A DNA stretch of 64,000 nt from Saccharopolyspora gloriosae (GCF_022828475.1 NZ_CP059557.1:4263470-4327469); one strand, 5' to 3'. Positions 56,009 to 64,000 are shown, numbered from the stretch's first letter. Translations and numbers: made by a program. Notes: a model not told the origin generated them from the letters alone.

Positions 56009-56996
56009 GCGTTCTCCTCGCGGACTGGCCCGGTGGTGCCGCGGACCACGAGCTGAGTGGGCAGGTGCAACGTGCGCGGCAGCTGCCGCGCACCGGCGAC
56101 GGCGCGGCCCAGCAGCTCCAGGCTCACCGCGCCCGCCCGGTCCATCGGCGCCGCGATGCTCGTCAGCGCCGGGTGGGTCACTTCGGCGAGCGGGATGTCG
56201 TCGAAACCGACGACGCTCAGATCCTTCGGGGTGTGCACGCCGAGCGTCCGCGCACCGGCGACGATGCCGAGCGCGACCAGGTCGTTGTGCGCGATCACCG
56301 CGGTCGCTCCGCTCGCGACGACTCCGGCCGCCGCCGCGGTACCGCCCGCTACCGTCTCCGCCTGGTTTCCCAGCACGTCGAGGCGCACCCCGCCTGCTCG
56401 GCGAGCGCGGTGACGATGGCGAGCCGGTGGGTGTTCGACCAGGAACGAGCCGAACCCTGCACGTAGGCGAGGTGGCGGTGGCCGAGCGCGACCAGGTAGT
56501 CCACGGTCTGGCGCAGCCCGTCGGTCGCGTCGGCGAGGACGCAGTCGATGCCGGTCACCTCGCGATTCACCAGCACCGCCGGGGTTCGCCCGCACAGCAC
56601 GGGCAACTCGTCGGCGTCCAATCGCGACGAGCACACCACGATGCCGTCGGCCCGGTCCCGCAGGCGCGCGATCATGTCCCGTTCGCGGTCCCGGTCGAAG
56701 GACGTGTCGGCGAGCACCACGGCCTGCTCGCGGCGCCAGCCTTCGCCCTGGGCGGCTTTGACGAAAGCACCGAACACGGGGTTGGCGATGTCGGGCACGA
56801 CCACGGCGACCGTGGCGCCCCGCGGCGCGGACTCGGTGCGGCGGGCTCGGCCGGGGTCGTACCCGAGCTCCTCGGCGGCGGCGAGCACCTTGCGCAAGGT
56901 CTCCGCGCCCAGCCTGCCCGGTTCGCCGAACGCACGGGACGCCGTGGACAGCGCGACCTCCGCGCGCTTCGCCACCTCGGTCAACGTCGCCGCCAC
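56005..56996 (-). pseudogene. LacI-family regulator with a one-base frameshift
   Basis: From GTG 56996 the frame reads a normal LacI HTH (ATLTEVAKRAEVALSTASRAF) and sensor domain to [10 protein letters not shown], then drifts into [12 protein letters not shown] and stops at 56349. The family sequence continues in the next frame as [42 protein letters not shown] through [20 protein letters not shown] to the TGA at 56005. Adding one base to the CCCC run at 56388-56391 would rejoin the frames. The C-terminal half still overlaps the manD start. If real, the lesion removes part of the effector domain and could leave the manD operon unregulated. Confidence 0.82.
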
Positions 56997-57056
56997 AGCG
57001 CTCCCTCAGCATTCGCGTCGCGCTGATCAGCACGACGCGAGCCATCGCACACCCCC

Positions 57057-57064
57057 TTGCGCAA
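57057..57064. promoter_or_regulatory. TTGCGCAA palindrome, candidate LacI operator
   Basis: A short palindrome with a central CG, as in many LacI-family sites. It is 61 bases before the lacI GTG. The sequence just upstream on the minus strand, TCGTTGACAAGG, could supply a -35 box. Confidence 0.35.
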
Positions 57065-57169
57065 CCTTGTCAACGACTTGCCAGAACCTTGCCGCCACCG
57101 CCCCTGAACCACGCCACACTCGATTCGCCTCCGCGCGATTTCGCGAGGAATCAGGACATTGGCCACCCA

Positions 57170-57195
57170 TGATCAGGAGTGATCACCGCTGATCA
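57170..57195. promoter_or_regulatory. Three TGATCA boxes at 10-base spacing
   Basis: TGATCA starts at 57170, 57180 and 57190, separated by GGAG and CCGC, so each box faces the same side of the helix. It is about 175 bases upstream of the LacI/ManD operon and past the 3' end of the SMP-30 gene. Candidate cooperative operator. The rest of the gap 56997-57282 shows no gene. Confidence 0.4.
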
Positions 57196-57282
57196 ACGCG
57201 CATGCTCGGCAGTCCGATTTCTCGTGGAAGTCGCCCACAGGGGATGGAGCTCAGATCCGGTATGGAGTTCCTGAACCGGTCG

Positions 57283-58146
57283 TCAGGTCGCGTACGGCAG
57301 CACGGGGAGGCCTCGGCCGACGTCGCGGAGCACGAACAGGGCGCCCGCTTCCGGATGGCGGCGCAGGTCCGTTGCCTGGCGGGAGGTGGTGATGTACAGG
57401 TCGGCTCGGTCGCCGCCGCCGAAGGCGCACGCGGTGACGCGCGGGACGGGCAACTCCACCACGGCGAGCAATCCGCCGTCCGGCGCGTAGCGGTGCACCG
57501 CTGCTCCACCCCACAACGCCACCCACACGCAGCCCTCGGCGTCCACCGTCAACCCGTCCGGCGAGCCCAGTTCCGGGTCGATGCGCACCAGCGGCCCCCG
57601 GTCGGCGAGGTCGCCGTCGCGGTAGGCGAACGCGTCCACTCGCTGCGTCGGCGTGTCCACGTAGTAGGCCGTGGCGCCGTCCGGACTCCACGCCAAGCCG
57701 TTGGAGATCGTCACGCCGTCCAGCACCACCTCGACGTGCCCGGACGCGTCGAGGCGGTATAGGCGTCCGGCGCCGGGAGTCTCCGCGTAGGCCATCGATC
57801 CGCAGTAGAACCGGCCGTCCGGGTCACAGCCACCCTCGTTCATCCGCACTCCCGGGTCGGACCACAGCTCGCCGAGCGGCCGGACCTCGATGAGATCGTC
57901 GTCGGCGAGCGCGAAACCTCGCTCCACCGCGAGCACCGCGCCGCCACCGGCCCTCGGCCGCAGCGCCGCCGCGACGGAACCCACGTGCGACCGCCGCACC
58001 GTGCCACCGGGCAGCAACGTGAGCACGTCACCGGCGAGCATGTCGACCCACCGCAACCCCGGCCAACCCTGGTGCCACACCGGCCCTTCCCCGTGCTCGG
58101 CGCACACATCGGTGACCTGCTCGGCCCGGTACCGCTCAACGCCCAT
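57283..58146 (-). CDS. SMP-30/gluconolactonase family protein
   Basis: This is a 287-residue six-bladed propeller. EGPVWHQG supplies the metal glutamate, RMNEGGCDPDGRFYCGSM the substrate loop, TISNGLAWSPDG the asparagine and GSPDGLTVDAEG the aspartate. It hydrolyses an aldonolactone to the acid. In this neighbourhood it could act between the MDR dehydrogenase at 58380 and an enolase-superfamily dehydratase. Two strong palindromes separate it from the upstream gene. The ATG at 58146 begins MGVERYRAEQ. Confidence 0.85.
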   Translation of the reverse strand: MGVERYRAEQVTDVCAEHGEGPVWHQGWPGLRWVDMLAGDVLTLLPGGTVRRSHVGSVAAALRPRAGGGAVLAVERGFALADDDLIEVRPLGELWSDPGVRMNEGGCDPDGRFYCGSMAYAETPGAGRLYRLDASGHVEVVLDGVTISNGLAWSPDGATAYYVDTPTQRVDAFAYRDGDLADRGPLVRIDPELGSPDGLTVDAEGCVWVALWGGAAVHRYAPDGGLLAVVELPVPRVTACAFGGGDRADLYITTSRQATDLRRHPEAGALFVLRDVGRGLPVLPYAT

Positions 58147-58185
58147 CCCGCTACCCCTTCCCGTTGCGACACGTACCCACTCAGC

Positions 58186-58236
58186 GAGTGAACGGACCGT
58201 TCGCCCAATCCCATTGGACGAACAGGCCGTTCACTC
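58186..58236. repeat. Palindrome of the GAGTGAACGG family, copy 1
   Basis: It begins GAGTGAACGGACCGTTCG and ends CGAACAGGCCGTTCACTC, with imperfect arms around a CCCAATCCCATTGG centre. It is related to copy 2 at 58291-58341 and to a fragment near 37250. Confidence 0.75.
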
Positions 58237-58290
58237 CACCCACTCTCGAGCCACCGGCGGACGGGACGCCCTCGCCGGAAGCGGTGTTGG

Positions 58291-58341
58291 GAGTGAACGG
58301 ACCGTTCGTCCAGTGTTGTTGGACGAACGGTCCGTTCACTC
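58291..58341. repeat. Palindrome of the GAGTGAACGG family, copy 2
   Basis: Perfect 21-base arms at 58291-58311 and 58321-58341, loop AGTGTTGTT. The 3' end of the MDR dehydrogenase gene lies 40 bases away. It probably ends that transcript. Together with copy 1 it fills the 233-base gap 58147-58379. Confidence 0.8.
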
Positions 58342-58379
58342 CGGATGCTTCGCCGGGAGCGCGGCGCACCTTCAGGGGC

Positions 58380-59396
58380 TCACTGCTCGGGCCGGAGGAG
58401 GATCTTGCCCACGTGGGGGCCGGACTCCGTGAGGGTTTCCAGGGCCTTGCCCGCGTCGGACAGGTCGTACTCGTGGGTGATGATCCGCCCCGGATCCAGC
58501 ACCCCGGCGGTGAACAGCCGCACCACGTGCGACCACGCACGGGAGGGCGCCCCGAACACGGTGTGCAGGGTGAGCTGCGTGGACACGAGCCGCGCCGTCG
58601 ACAGCGAATCCGACTCCGGCGGCACCCCGGTGAGCGCCACCCGCCCGCCGCGCCGGGCCAGCCGGGTGGCGAGGTCGGCGGTGCCGGGAGTGCCCGCGGT
58701 TTCGAGCACGGCGTCGAACCGGCCGCAACGCCGCACCGCCTCCAGCGGGGTGAGCACCGTCGTCGCCCCGCAGCTCTCGGCGAGTTCCTCCCGTCCCGTT
58801 CTCGGCTCCACCACAACGAGTGCCACGGGCGCGGTGGCGGCGAGCAGTTGCGTCCCGAGCAGCCCGAGGCTGCCGCCGCCGACCACGGCGACCCGTTCCC
58901 CGGCCACGCCACCGAGCCGCAGGCAGGCCTCGCCGACGCACGCCGCCGGTTCCAGCACGGCCGCCGCCCGCAGGTCCGCCTCGGGCGGCAGCACGTGCAG
59001 CAGCCGGGCGGGCAGCACGAGGTGTTCGGACCACGCGCCGGGCAGGGTGAACCCGGTTTCCTCGTACCCCGTCCCGCACAGATTGTTCTCGCCCCGCCGG
59101 CACGCATCGCAGGACTGGCAGCCGCGGAATCCCTCACCGACGACGCGGTGGCCCACGTAGTCGGCGGTGACGTCGGGGCCGACGGCGAGCACCGTGCCGG
59201 ACCATTCGTGGCCGGGGATCACGGGGTACCGCACGAATCCGTCCGGCCGCCCGCCGGTGAACACTTCCCGGTCCGAGCCGCAGATCCCGCTCCACGCCAC
59301 TTTCACCAGCACCTCGCCGGGTCCCGGCTCAACGGCCTCGGCGGTTCCCAGCCGCAGCTCCCCCGGCCGGTCGATGATCACCGCGCGGTCGGTCAC
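58380..59396 (-). CDS. Zinc-dependent medium-chain dehydrogenase (sorbitol/threonine dehydrogenase-like)
   Basis: The product has 338 residues. SGICGSDREVF carries the catalytic-zinc cysteine, IPGHEWSG the histidine, CQSCDACRRGENNLC the structural zinc and AVVGGGSLGLLG the NAD loop. It likely oxidises a sugar or polyol. GTG at 59396 overlaps the stop of the enolase-superfamily gene (GTGA), so the two are translationally coupled. Exact substrate not determinable. Confidence 0.87.
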   Translation of the reverse strand: MTDRAVIIDRPGELRLGTAEAVEPGPGEVLVKVAWSGICGSDREVFTGGRPDGFVRYPVIPGHEWSGTVLAVGPDVTADYVGHRVVGEGFRGCQSCDACRRGENNLCGTGYEETGFTLPGAWSEHLVLPARLLHVLPPEADLRAAAVLEPAACVGEACLRLGGVAGERVAVVGGGSLGLLGTQLLAATAPVALVVVEPRTGREELAESCGATTVLTPLEAVRRCGRFDAVLETAGTPGTADLATRLARRGGRVALTGVPPESDSLSTARLVSTQLTLHTVFGAPSRAWSHVVRLFTAGVLDPGRIITHEYDLSDAGKALETLTESGPHVGKILLRPEQ

Positions 59397-60550
59397 GCGG
59401 AACCTCCGGTGCCGCGGAACTGCCAGTCCTGCGCGTAGAGGTCGAAATGCGCGCCTTCCGGCGGGTGTTCGCGCACGAAGTCCACGTCGAGTTCCACGCC
59501 GAGGCCGGGCGCTTGGGGCAGTGGGAAGTAGCCGTCGGTCACTTCGGGCAGCCCGGGGGCGGCCTGCTTCACGTGCCGGTCGGCGAAGTCGTTGAAGTGC
59601 TCCTGGATCTTGAAGTTCGTGGTGGCCGCGGCCAGGTGCAGGTTGGCGGCGGTGAGCACCGGCCCGCCCACGTTGTGCGGAGCCACCAGCACGTAGTGGG
59701 TTTCGGCGGTCGCGGCGACCTTGCGGGTCTCCAGGATGCCGCCGAAGTGCCCGATGTCGGGCTGGATGACGTCCACGGCACGCCGCTCGAACAGTTCGCG
59801 GAACTCGGTGCGGTCGTGCACGCGTTCGCCGGTGGCGACCGGAACGCTCACCTTTTCGGCCACTGTGGACAGTGCGGCGAAGTTCTCCGGAGGCACCGGT
59901 TCCTCGATCCAGCTCGGGGAGAACTCCGCCAGCTCGCCCGCGATGCGCACCGCCTCGGCCGGGGTGAAGCGGCCGTGCATCTCCACGAGCAGTTCCACAT
60001 CGGGGCCGACCGCGTCGCGCACCGCTTCGACCAGCGACACCGAGCGGCGGCGCTCAGCGGGTTCCAGTTCCCACCGGCCCGGGCCGAACGGGTCGAACTT
60101 CAACGCGCGGTACCCGCGGCGCACCACCTCTTGCGCGGCGGCGTGGAACTCGTCGGGGGACCGCTCCACCGTGTACCAGCCGTTGGCGTAGGCCTTGATC
60201 CGGTCGCGCACCTTGCCGCCGAGCAGCCGCCACACGGGTTGGCCGAGCGCCTTGCCGATGATGTCCCAGCAGGCCATCTCGACGCAGCCGATGCCGGACA
60301 TCGCGATCTCCCCGGCGCGGCCGTAGTCGCCGTGCTTCATGCGCCACACCAGTGATTCCAGGTCGAACGGGTCGGTGCCGACGATGTGGCGCGGCGCGGC
60401 CTCCCGCAGGTAGCCCAGCAGCGCCTGGGTGTGCCCGAGCATCCGGGTCTCGCCGACTCCGACGAGCCCGTCGTCGGTGTGCACGAGCACGTAGGTCAGG
60501 TCTCGCCACGGGGTGCCGAGCACGAAGGTGTCCAGGTGGGTGATCTTCAT
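59393..60550 (-). CDS. Mandelate racemase/muconate lactonizing enzyme-family dehydratase (enolase superfamily)
   Basis: The product has 385 residues. The capping domain starts ITHLDTFVLGTPWRDLTYVLVHTDDGLVGVGE. The barrel has the lysine motif in YRALKFDPFG, metal ligands in LLVEMHGRF, SWIEEPVPPE and VATGERVH, and the catalytic histidine in VAPHNVGGP. This arrangement fits sugar-acid dehydratases of the galactonate/gluconate type. The ATG at 60550 overlaps the stop of the U32-like gene. Substrate is unknown; neighbours suggest an aldonate formed by a lactonase. Confidence 0.85.
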   Translation of the reverse strand: MKITHLDTFVLGTPWRDLTYVLVHTDDGLVGVGETRMLGHTQALLGYLREAAPRHIVGTDPFDLESLVWRMKHGDYGRAGEIAMSGIGCVEMACWDIIGKALGQPVWRLLGGKVRDRIKAYANGWYTVERSPDEFHAAAQEVVRRGYRALKFDPFGPGRWELEPAERRRSVSLVEAVRDAVGPDVELLVEMHGRFTPAEAVRIAGELAEFSPSWIEEPVPPENFAALSTVAEKVSVPVATGERVHDRTEFRELFERRAVDVIQPDIGHFGGILETRKVAATAETHYVLVAPHNVGGPVLTAANLHLAAATTNFKIQEHFNDFADRHVKQAAPGLPEVTDGYFPLPQAPGLGVELDVDFVREHPPEGAHFDLYAQDWQFRGTGGSA

Positions 60551-61518
60551 TCCGCTCCCCTATCCGCGGCGTGGTCGCTCATCCAGGACGTGGCCGGGTT
60601 CTGCGGCAGGGCCAGCCCGGAAGCACCGAGCACCGAGGTCCGCACCTCCGGCGTCTGCCGGGCGAGCAGGTCCAGACCGATCCGGGCACGCCGCACCCGT
60701 TCCCGCGCCAGCGCCACCGCGGTCGGCGTCAAGTGGGTGCCGCTCGGGTAGATGTTCGGCGCGTTGCGCAGCCCGAACTTGACGTAGACGGGCGCCGCGA
60801 CCCGCACGATCTCGCCGATCTCCTGGTGGCGCACGAAACCGCCCAGATCGTCCGGCGCCTCGATGTACACGTCCAGCGGCAGGTCGGTGGCTGCCCGGAT
60901 CGCGGCGAGCTGCCCGATGCCGAGGTCGGTCGGCACGTTGTAGGTGTCGGCCCCGAGATCCTCGGCGATGCGCACCGAGGCGGGGTTCGCCAAACCCATC
61001 TGCACGCTGATCTTGAACTGCAGATCCGGCGGCAGGTCACCGGATTCCCGCATTTTCGCCGCGATCCGCAGCACCCCGAGGTCGGTGATCAGCACGCTGC
61101 GCACTCCCGCCTCCGCACTGCGGCCGATGTCCTCCAGGACGTGCACGAGCCCTTCGGTACCGCGGGCCTGAGCCGCGACCGGGCCACCACCGGAGGCGGT
61201 GGCCATCGCACCGGTGTCCCAGCTCGCCAGCGGCCGGGCGAACAGGCTCAGCTCGACGGAGGCGGCCGCCGCGGTGCCCGCCATTCGAGCCAGTTCCACA
61301 TCGGTGAGCAGCAATCCCCCGCTGCCTTGGGAGATCCGGTGCACGGCCACTTCTCTGGCCCGCGCCTCGGCGAGCACCGCGTCGAGCACTTCCGGGCCTT
61401 CGGTGCTGGGGATCTCCACGCGGTAGTGCGCGCCGTCGGGGAAGCGTTTCCCGCTGGTGGCGGGCGAATCGTCGGCGGCGAAGCCGTGTGCGGTGAGGAA
61501 CTTGCGGATGCGCGGCAA
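60547..61518 (-). CDS. U32-peptidase-like TIM-barrel protein, unknown role in the sugar-acid operon
   Basis: The product has 323 residues. ISQGSGGLLLTDVELARMAG, SVLITDLGVLRIAAKM, FKISVQMGLANPASVRIAEDLGADTYNVPTDLGIGQLAAIRAATDLPLDVYIEAPDDLGGF and YVKFGLRNAPNIYPSG resemble U32-family TIM barrels that work on cofactors or RNA more than on protein. It is coupled by overlap to the enolase-superfamily gene, so a metabolic function is likely. No assigned activity; the family name is a moderate-confidence reading. Confidence 0.5.
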   Translation of the reverse strand: MPRIRKFLTAHGFAADDSPATSGKRFPDGAHYRVEIPSTEGPEVLDAVLAEARAREVAVHRISQGSGGLLLTDVELARMAGTAAAASVELSLFARPLASWDTGAMATASGGGPVAAQARGTEGLVHVLEDIGRSAEAGVRSVLITDLGVLRIAAKMRESGDLPPDLQFKISVQMGLANPASVRIAEDLGADTYNVPTDLGIGQLAAIRAATDLPLDVYIEAPDDLGGFVRHQEIGEIVRVAAPVYVKFGLRNAPNIYPSGTHLTPTAVALARERVRRARIGLDLLARQTPEVRTSVLGASGLALPQNPATSWMSDHAADRGAE

Positions 61519-61549
61519 GGATCGTCCTCTCTCGTCAGGGAGATCGCGG

Positions 61550-61852
61550 TCAGTCCTGGGCCGGCGGATCCGCCCGCAGCGGCCGGGTTTTCAGCCACAG
61601 CAAAAAGAATCCGCCGACCAGCAGCATCGCCAGCCCGGTCCACAGGTTGATGTTGATGCCCTGCGCCTTCGCCAGTGCGCTTTCGTCGGCGAACAGCCCG
61701 GCGGCACCGATCAGCAGCCCGTAGAACACGAACAGCCCGCCGATCACGCCGCGGACGTCGAACAACCGGGCCGCGGTACCGGATTTCCGTTCCTGTTCCG
61801 CGATCTCCGCGGCGTGTTCCGCTGGAGTGCCGTGCGGTTCCGGCTCGGTCAT
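61550..61852 (-). CDS. Small two-span membrane protein, probable symporter partner
   Basis: The product has 100 residues. It has an acidic N-terminus (MTEPEPHGTPAEHAAEIAEQE), then membrane spans at about 37-55 (VIGGLFVFYGLLIGAAGLF) and 73-91 (LWTGLAMLLVGGFFLLWL). The ATG at 61852 follows a strong AAAGGAGG. It lies 29 bases after the SSS symporter gene on the same strand. Small accessory proteins accompany several sodium symporters, so an assembly or stability role is plausible. No named family recognised. Confidence 0.7.
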   Translation of the reverse strand: MTEPEPHGTPAEHAAEIAEQERKSGTAARLFDVRGVIGGLFVFYGLLIGAAGLFADESALAKAQGININLWTGLAMLLVGGFFLLWLKTRPLRADPPAQD

Positions 61853-61881
61853 GGTGGCCTCCTTTCGGATGCGGGTACGGC

Positions 61882-63546
61882 TCAGAACGAGAACGGCAGG
61901 TAGCACACGGCGGCCAGCACGATCGCTCCCCAGCCGAGCAGCGCGGGACGGCGGTACCAGGCGGAGTCGCCGGGCAGTTCCTCACCGCGATCGGCGGCCG
62001 CGGCCCTGGTGTAGACGAGCCCGCGCAGTTCGGCGTCGGGTTTCGGTGCGGTGGCCAGCGCGACGGGCACGCTCACGGCGACGTCCACGCCGAACGCGAT
62101 CATCGAGGAGATCATGTTCGCGCCCTGGTCGGTGGCGATCGGCACCATGCCGGTCTTGTACGCCACGTAGAAGCTGATCGGCGCGATCGTGCCCGCCAGC
62201 AAGCCGTAGAAGCCGGCTTTCGCGGTCATCCGCTTCCAGAACAGCGCCAGGATGAACGTCGCGAACAGCGGCACGTTGAAGAACGAGAACAGGGTCTGCA
62301 GGTAGTTCATGATGTTGCTGAACGAGGCCGCGATGAACGCGGTGCCCATGCCCGCGAGCACGCCCACCGCCGTCACGACGCGGCCCACCCGCAGGTAGTG
62401 CGCGTCGGGCATCCCCGGTTTCAGGTAGGGCCGCCAGATGTCGGTGGTGAACACGGTGTTGAAGCTGGACACGTTCGCGGCCATACCGGCCATGAACGAG
62501 GCCATCAGCCCGGTCACCGCCAGCCCCAGCACGCCGTTGGGCAGCAGATCCCGCATCAGCAGCGGAATCGCGTCGTTGTAGTCGTAGGCGCCGCCCGCCT
62601 GCCCGATCTGCGGGTAGATCAGCAGCGCGATGATGCCGGGCAGCACCACGATCAGCGGGATGAACATCTTCGGGAACGCCGCGATCAGCGGAGTCCGCCG
62701 CGCCGCCGACAGGTTCCGCGCCGACAGCGAACGCTGCACCTCGGCGAAGTTCGTCGTCCAGTACCCGAACGACACCGCGAAGCCGAGCCCGAGGGTGATG
62801 GTCAGCCAGTTCGCGCCGAGCGGGTTGTCCTGGCCGAACCCGGTGCCGCCCCACGCGGTGAGGAATTCCGGTCCTGGACCGGCGAAGACGTGGTCGATGA
62901 AGCCACCGATGCCGCCGACCCTGGCCAGCCCGAGCACGGTCAGCGGAACCAGCGCGGCCACGATGACGAAGAACTGCAGCACCTCGTTGTAGATCGCCGA
63001 GGACAGTCCGCCGATGATGATGTAGGCGAGCACGAACACGCCCGCCACGCCGATCGACACCGGCAGCGGCCAGCCCAGCAGCGCCCGCAGCACGATCGCC
63101 AGGGCGTACAGGTTCACGCCCGCGATCAGCACCGAGGCCACCGCGAACAGGGCGGCGCTGAGCAGGTGCGAGGAGCGGCTGAAGCGCAGCAGCAGGAACT
63201 CGGGAACGCTGCGCACTTTCGAGTTGTAGTAGAACGGCATCATCACCAGGCCGAGGAACACCATCGCCGGGATCGCGCCGATCAGGTACCAGTGGATCGT
63301 GTAGGCGCCGTACTGCGCGCCGTTCGCCGCCATGCCGAGGATCTCCGTGGCGCCGAGGTTCGCCGACACGAACGCCAGCCCCGTCACCCACGCGGGCAGC
63401 GATCGGCCGGACAGGAAGAAGTCCAGGCTGTTGCGGACACTGCGTTTCGCGGCCAGGGCGATGCCCAGCACCACCGCGAAGTAGACGATCAGGATGAGGT
63501 TGTCCATCCAGTTCATGGACAGCCGTAAGCCATCGGCACTGAGCAT
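61882..63546 (-). CDS. Sodium:solute symporter (SSS family)
   Basis: The product has 554 residues with about 14 spans. LDFFLSGRSLPAWVTGLAFVSANLGATEILGMAANGAQYG, GGLSSAIYNEVLQFFVIV and the signature GLMASFMAGMAANVSSFNTVFTTDIW are typical of SGLT-like members. It is expected to import a sugar or sugar acid with sodium. The ATG at 63546 gives MLSADGLRLSMNWMDN; internal starts are possible. A GAGCGCTC site and a LacI gene lie immediately upstream. Confidence 0.9.
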   Translation of the reverse strand: MLSADGLRLSMNWMDNLILIVYFAVVLGIALAAKRSVRNSLDFFLSGRSLPAWVTGLAFVSANLGATEILGMAANGAQYGAYTIHWYLIGAIPAMVFLGLVMMPFYYNSKVRSVPEFLLLRFSRSSHLLSAALFAVASVLIAGVNLYALAIVLRALLGWPLPVSIGVAGVFVLAYIIIGGLSSAIYNEVLQFFVIVAALVPLTVLGLARVGGIGGFIDHVFAGPGPEFLTAWGGTGFGQDNPLGANWLTITLGLGFAVSFGYWTTNFAEVQRSLSARNLSAARRTPLIAAFPKMFIPLIVVLPGIIALLIYPQIGQAGGAYDYNDAIPLLMRDLLPNGVLGLAVTGLMASFMAGMAANVSSFNTVFTTDIWRPYLKPGMPDAHYLRVGRVVTAVGVLAGMGTAFIAASFSNIMNYLQTLFSFFNVPLFATFILALFWKRMTAKAGFYGLLAGTIAPISFYVAYKTGMVPIATDQGANMISSMIAFGVDVAVSVPVALATAPKPDAELRGLVYTRAAAADRGEELPGDSAWYRRPALLGWGAIVLAAVCYLPFSF

Positions 63547-63583
63547 GGTTCTCGTTTCCTCGTCTTCGTCGTCGAAGTCGATC

Positions 63584-63591
63584 GAGCGCTC
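63584..63591. promoter_or_regulatory. GAGCGCTC, candidate LacI-family operator
   Basis: A palindrome with central CG in the 45-base gap before the symporter start; its last base is the first of the lacI stop codon complement. The gap leaves little room for a full promoter, so it may act within an operon. Confidence 0.4.
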
Positions 63592-64000
63592 TAGGGGTCC
63601 TTCCGGATGCTGCTGGTGCTGTCCCGGACGATGAGTTCGGCGGGCACGATCGACCGGCCGGGCACGTCTTGTCCTCCTTCGATCAGCCGGAGCAGCTGGT
63701 CGAAGGTCTTGCGCCCCAGTGCGAGGAAGTCCTGGCGCACCGTGGTCAGCGGCGGGGAGTAGTAGGCGGCCTCCGGCACGTCGTCGAAACCGACCACGTG
63801 TACGTCTCCCGGAACACAACGACCGGCCTCCGACAGGGCGCGCAGCAGGCCCAGCGCCATCTGGTCGTTCGCCGCGAACACCGCGTCCGCCTCGGGGTGG
63901 CGCAGCAGTTCCCGGCCCGCCTCGTAGCCGGAACGCGGGCTCCAATCTCCGCGCAGCACCGGCGCAACGGTGGCACCCCGCTGCTCCAGCACGGCCCGCC
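63591..64000 (-). CDS. LacI-family regulator, C-terminal part (5' end beyond window)
   Basis: The visible 133 residues are the second lobe of a periplasmic-binding-protein-like sensor: EADAVFAANDQMALGLLRALSEAGRCVPGDVHVVGFDDVPEAAYYSPPLTTVRQDF, then IVPAELIVRDSTSS. The HTH lies beyond position 64000. It is on the same strand as, and 44 bases upstream of, the symporter gene, so it is likely the regulator of the sugar-acid transport and catabolic genes at 58.4-63.5 kb. Confidence 0.88.
   Translation of the reverse strand, partial: RAVLEQRGATVAPVLRGDWSPRSGYEAGRELLRHPEADAVFAANDQMALGLLRALSEAGRCVPGDVHVVGFDDVPEAAYYSPPLTTVRQDFLALGRKTFDQLLRLIEGGQDVPGRSIVPAELIVRDSTSSIRKDP

Overview
The window is high-GC DNA (roughly 70 percent by eye) from an actinomycete. 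The evidence is GTG starts, GC-rich codon third positions, many stop/start overlaps of the ATGA/TGATG/GTGA kind, a mycothiol-dependent formaldehyde dehydrogenase, an IdeR/DmdR-type iron box and BioQ-type operators. A Pseudonocardiaceae-like genus is plausible, but the window has no rRNA or other marker to prove it. I saw no tRNA, rRNA, phage genes or CRISPR array. One complete insertion sequence is present.

Region 1 (1-3.2 kb) is the 3' part of an nSTAND1-type NTPase/WD40 protein whose frame is cut by one in-frame TAG. Region 2 (3.2-24.5 kb) is a catabolic island for glycine betaine and methylated glycines. A Rieske oxygenase (gbcA-like, 18.0 kb), with a ferredoxin and ferredoxin reductase (22.1-23.6 kb), would give dimethylglycine. 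Dimethylglycine oxidase (11.5-14.0 kb) gives sarcosine, and heterotetrameric sarcosine oxidase soxBDAG (5.4-10.6 kb, minus strand) gives glycine. The released one-carbon units would be handled by FolD, an FchA-like cyclodeaminase/cyclohydrolase and PurU, and serine by L-serine dehydratase. Free formaldehyde would go to MscR plus an MBL-fold hydrolase. An MHS transporter and a GntR/FCD regulator complete the island. Four copies of a YTGAYATATCWG palindrome lie at its promoters. A second palindrome, GTTGCGnTCAnCGCAAC, is shared by the gbcA and ferredoxin promoters. The island shows damage: glyA is reduced to its two ends, the ferredoxin has a one-base frameshift, and a divergent monooxygenase/ArsR pair has lost both 5' ends.

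Region 3 (24.7-37.2 kb) holds a Tat-exported sulfatase, a bioBAFD operon divergent from a TetR (BioQ-like) regulator with tandem operators, an XRE-cupin regulator beside an arylsulfotransferase-family protein and an NCS2 permease, an MBL hydrolase and a secreted glycoside hydrolase. Region 4 (37.3-38.7 kb) is an IS3-family element inserted in the loop of a palindromic repeat. Region 5 (38.8-50.5 kb) is mixed: a MmyB-type regulator with a DJ-1/PfpI protein, an alpha/beta hydrolase, a small CxxC protein, a secreted trypsin-like protease, an iron-regulated siderophore-binding lipoprotein, a hydroxyacid dehydrogenase, a DUF4442 protein, a polyol-type MFS permease with a DeoR regulator, and an aldehyde dehydrogenase.

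Region 6 (50.7-64 kb) begins with a GH18-like protein and continues, almost entirely on the minus strand, with sugar-acid genes. These are an MHS transporter, a LacI (frameshifted)-ManD-mannitol/fructuronate dehydrogenase operon, an SMP-30 lactonase, an operon of MDR dehydrogenase, enolase-superfamily dehydratase and U32-like protein, and a sodium symporter with a small membrane partner and a LacI regulator cut by the right edge. A family of intergenic hairpin repeats (about 5.2, 9.2, 20.1, 49.0 and 53.3 kb) lies just past the 3' ends of minus-strand genes.
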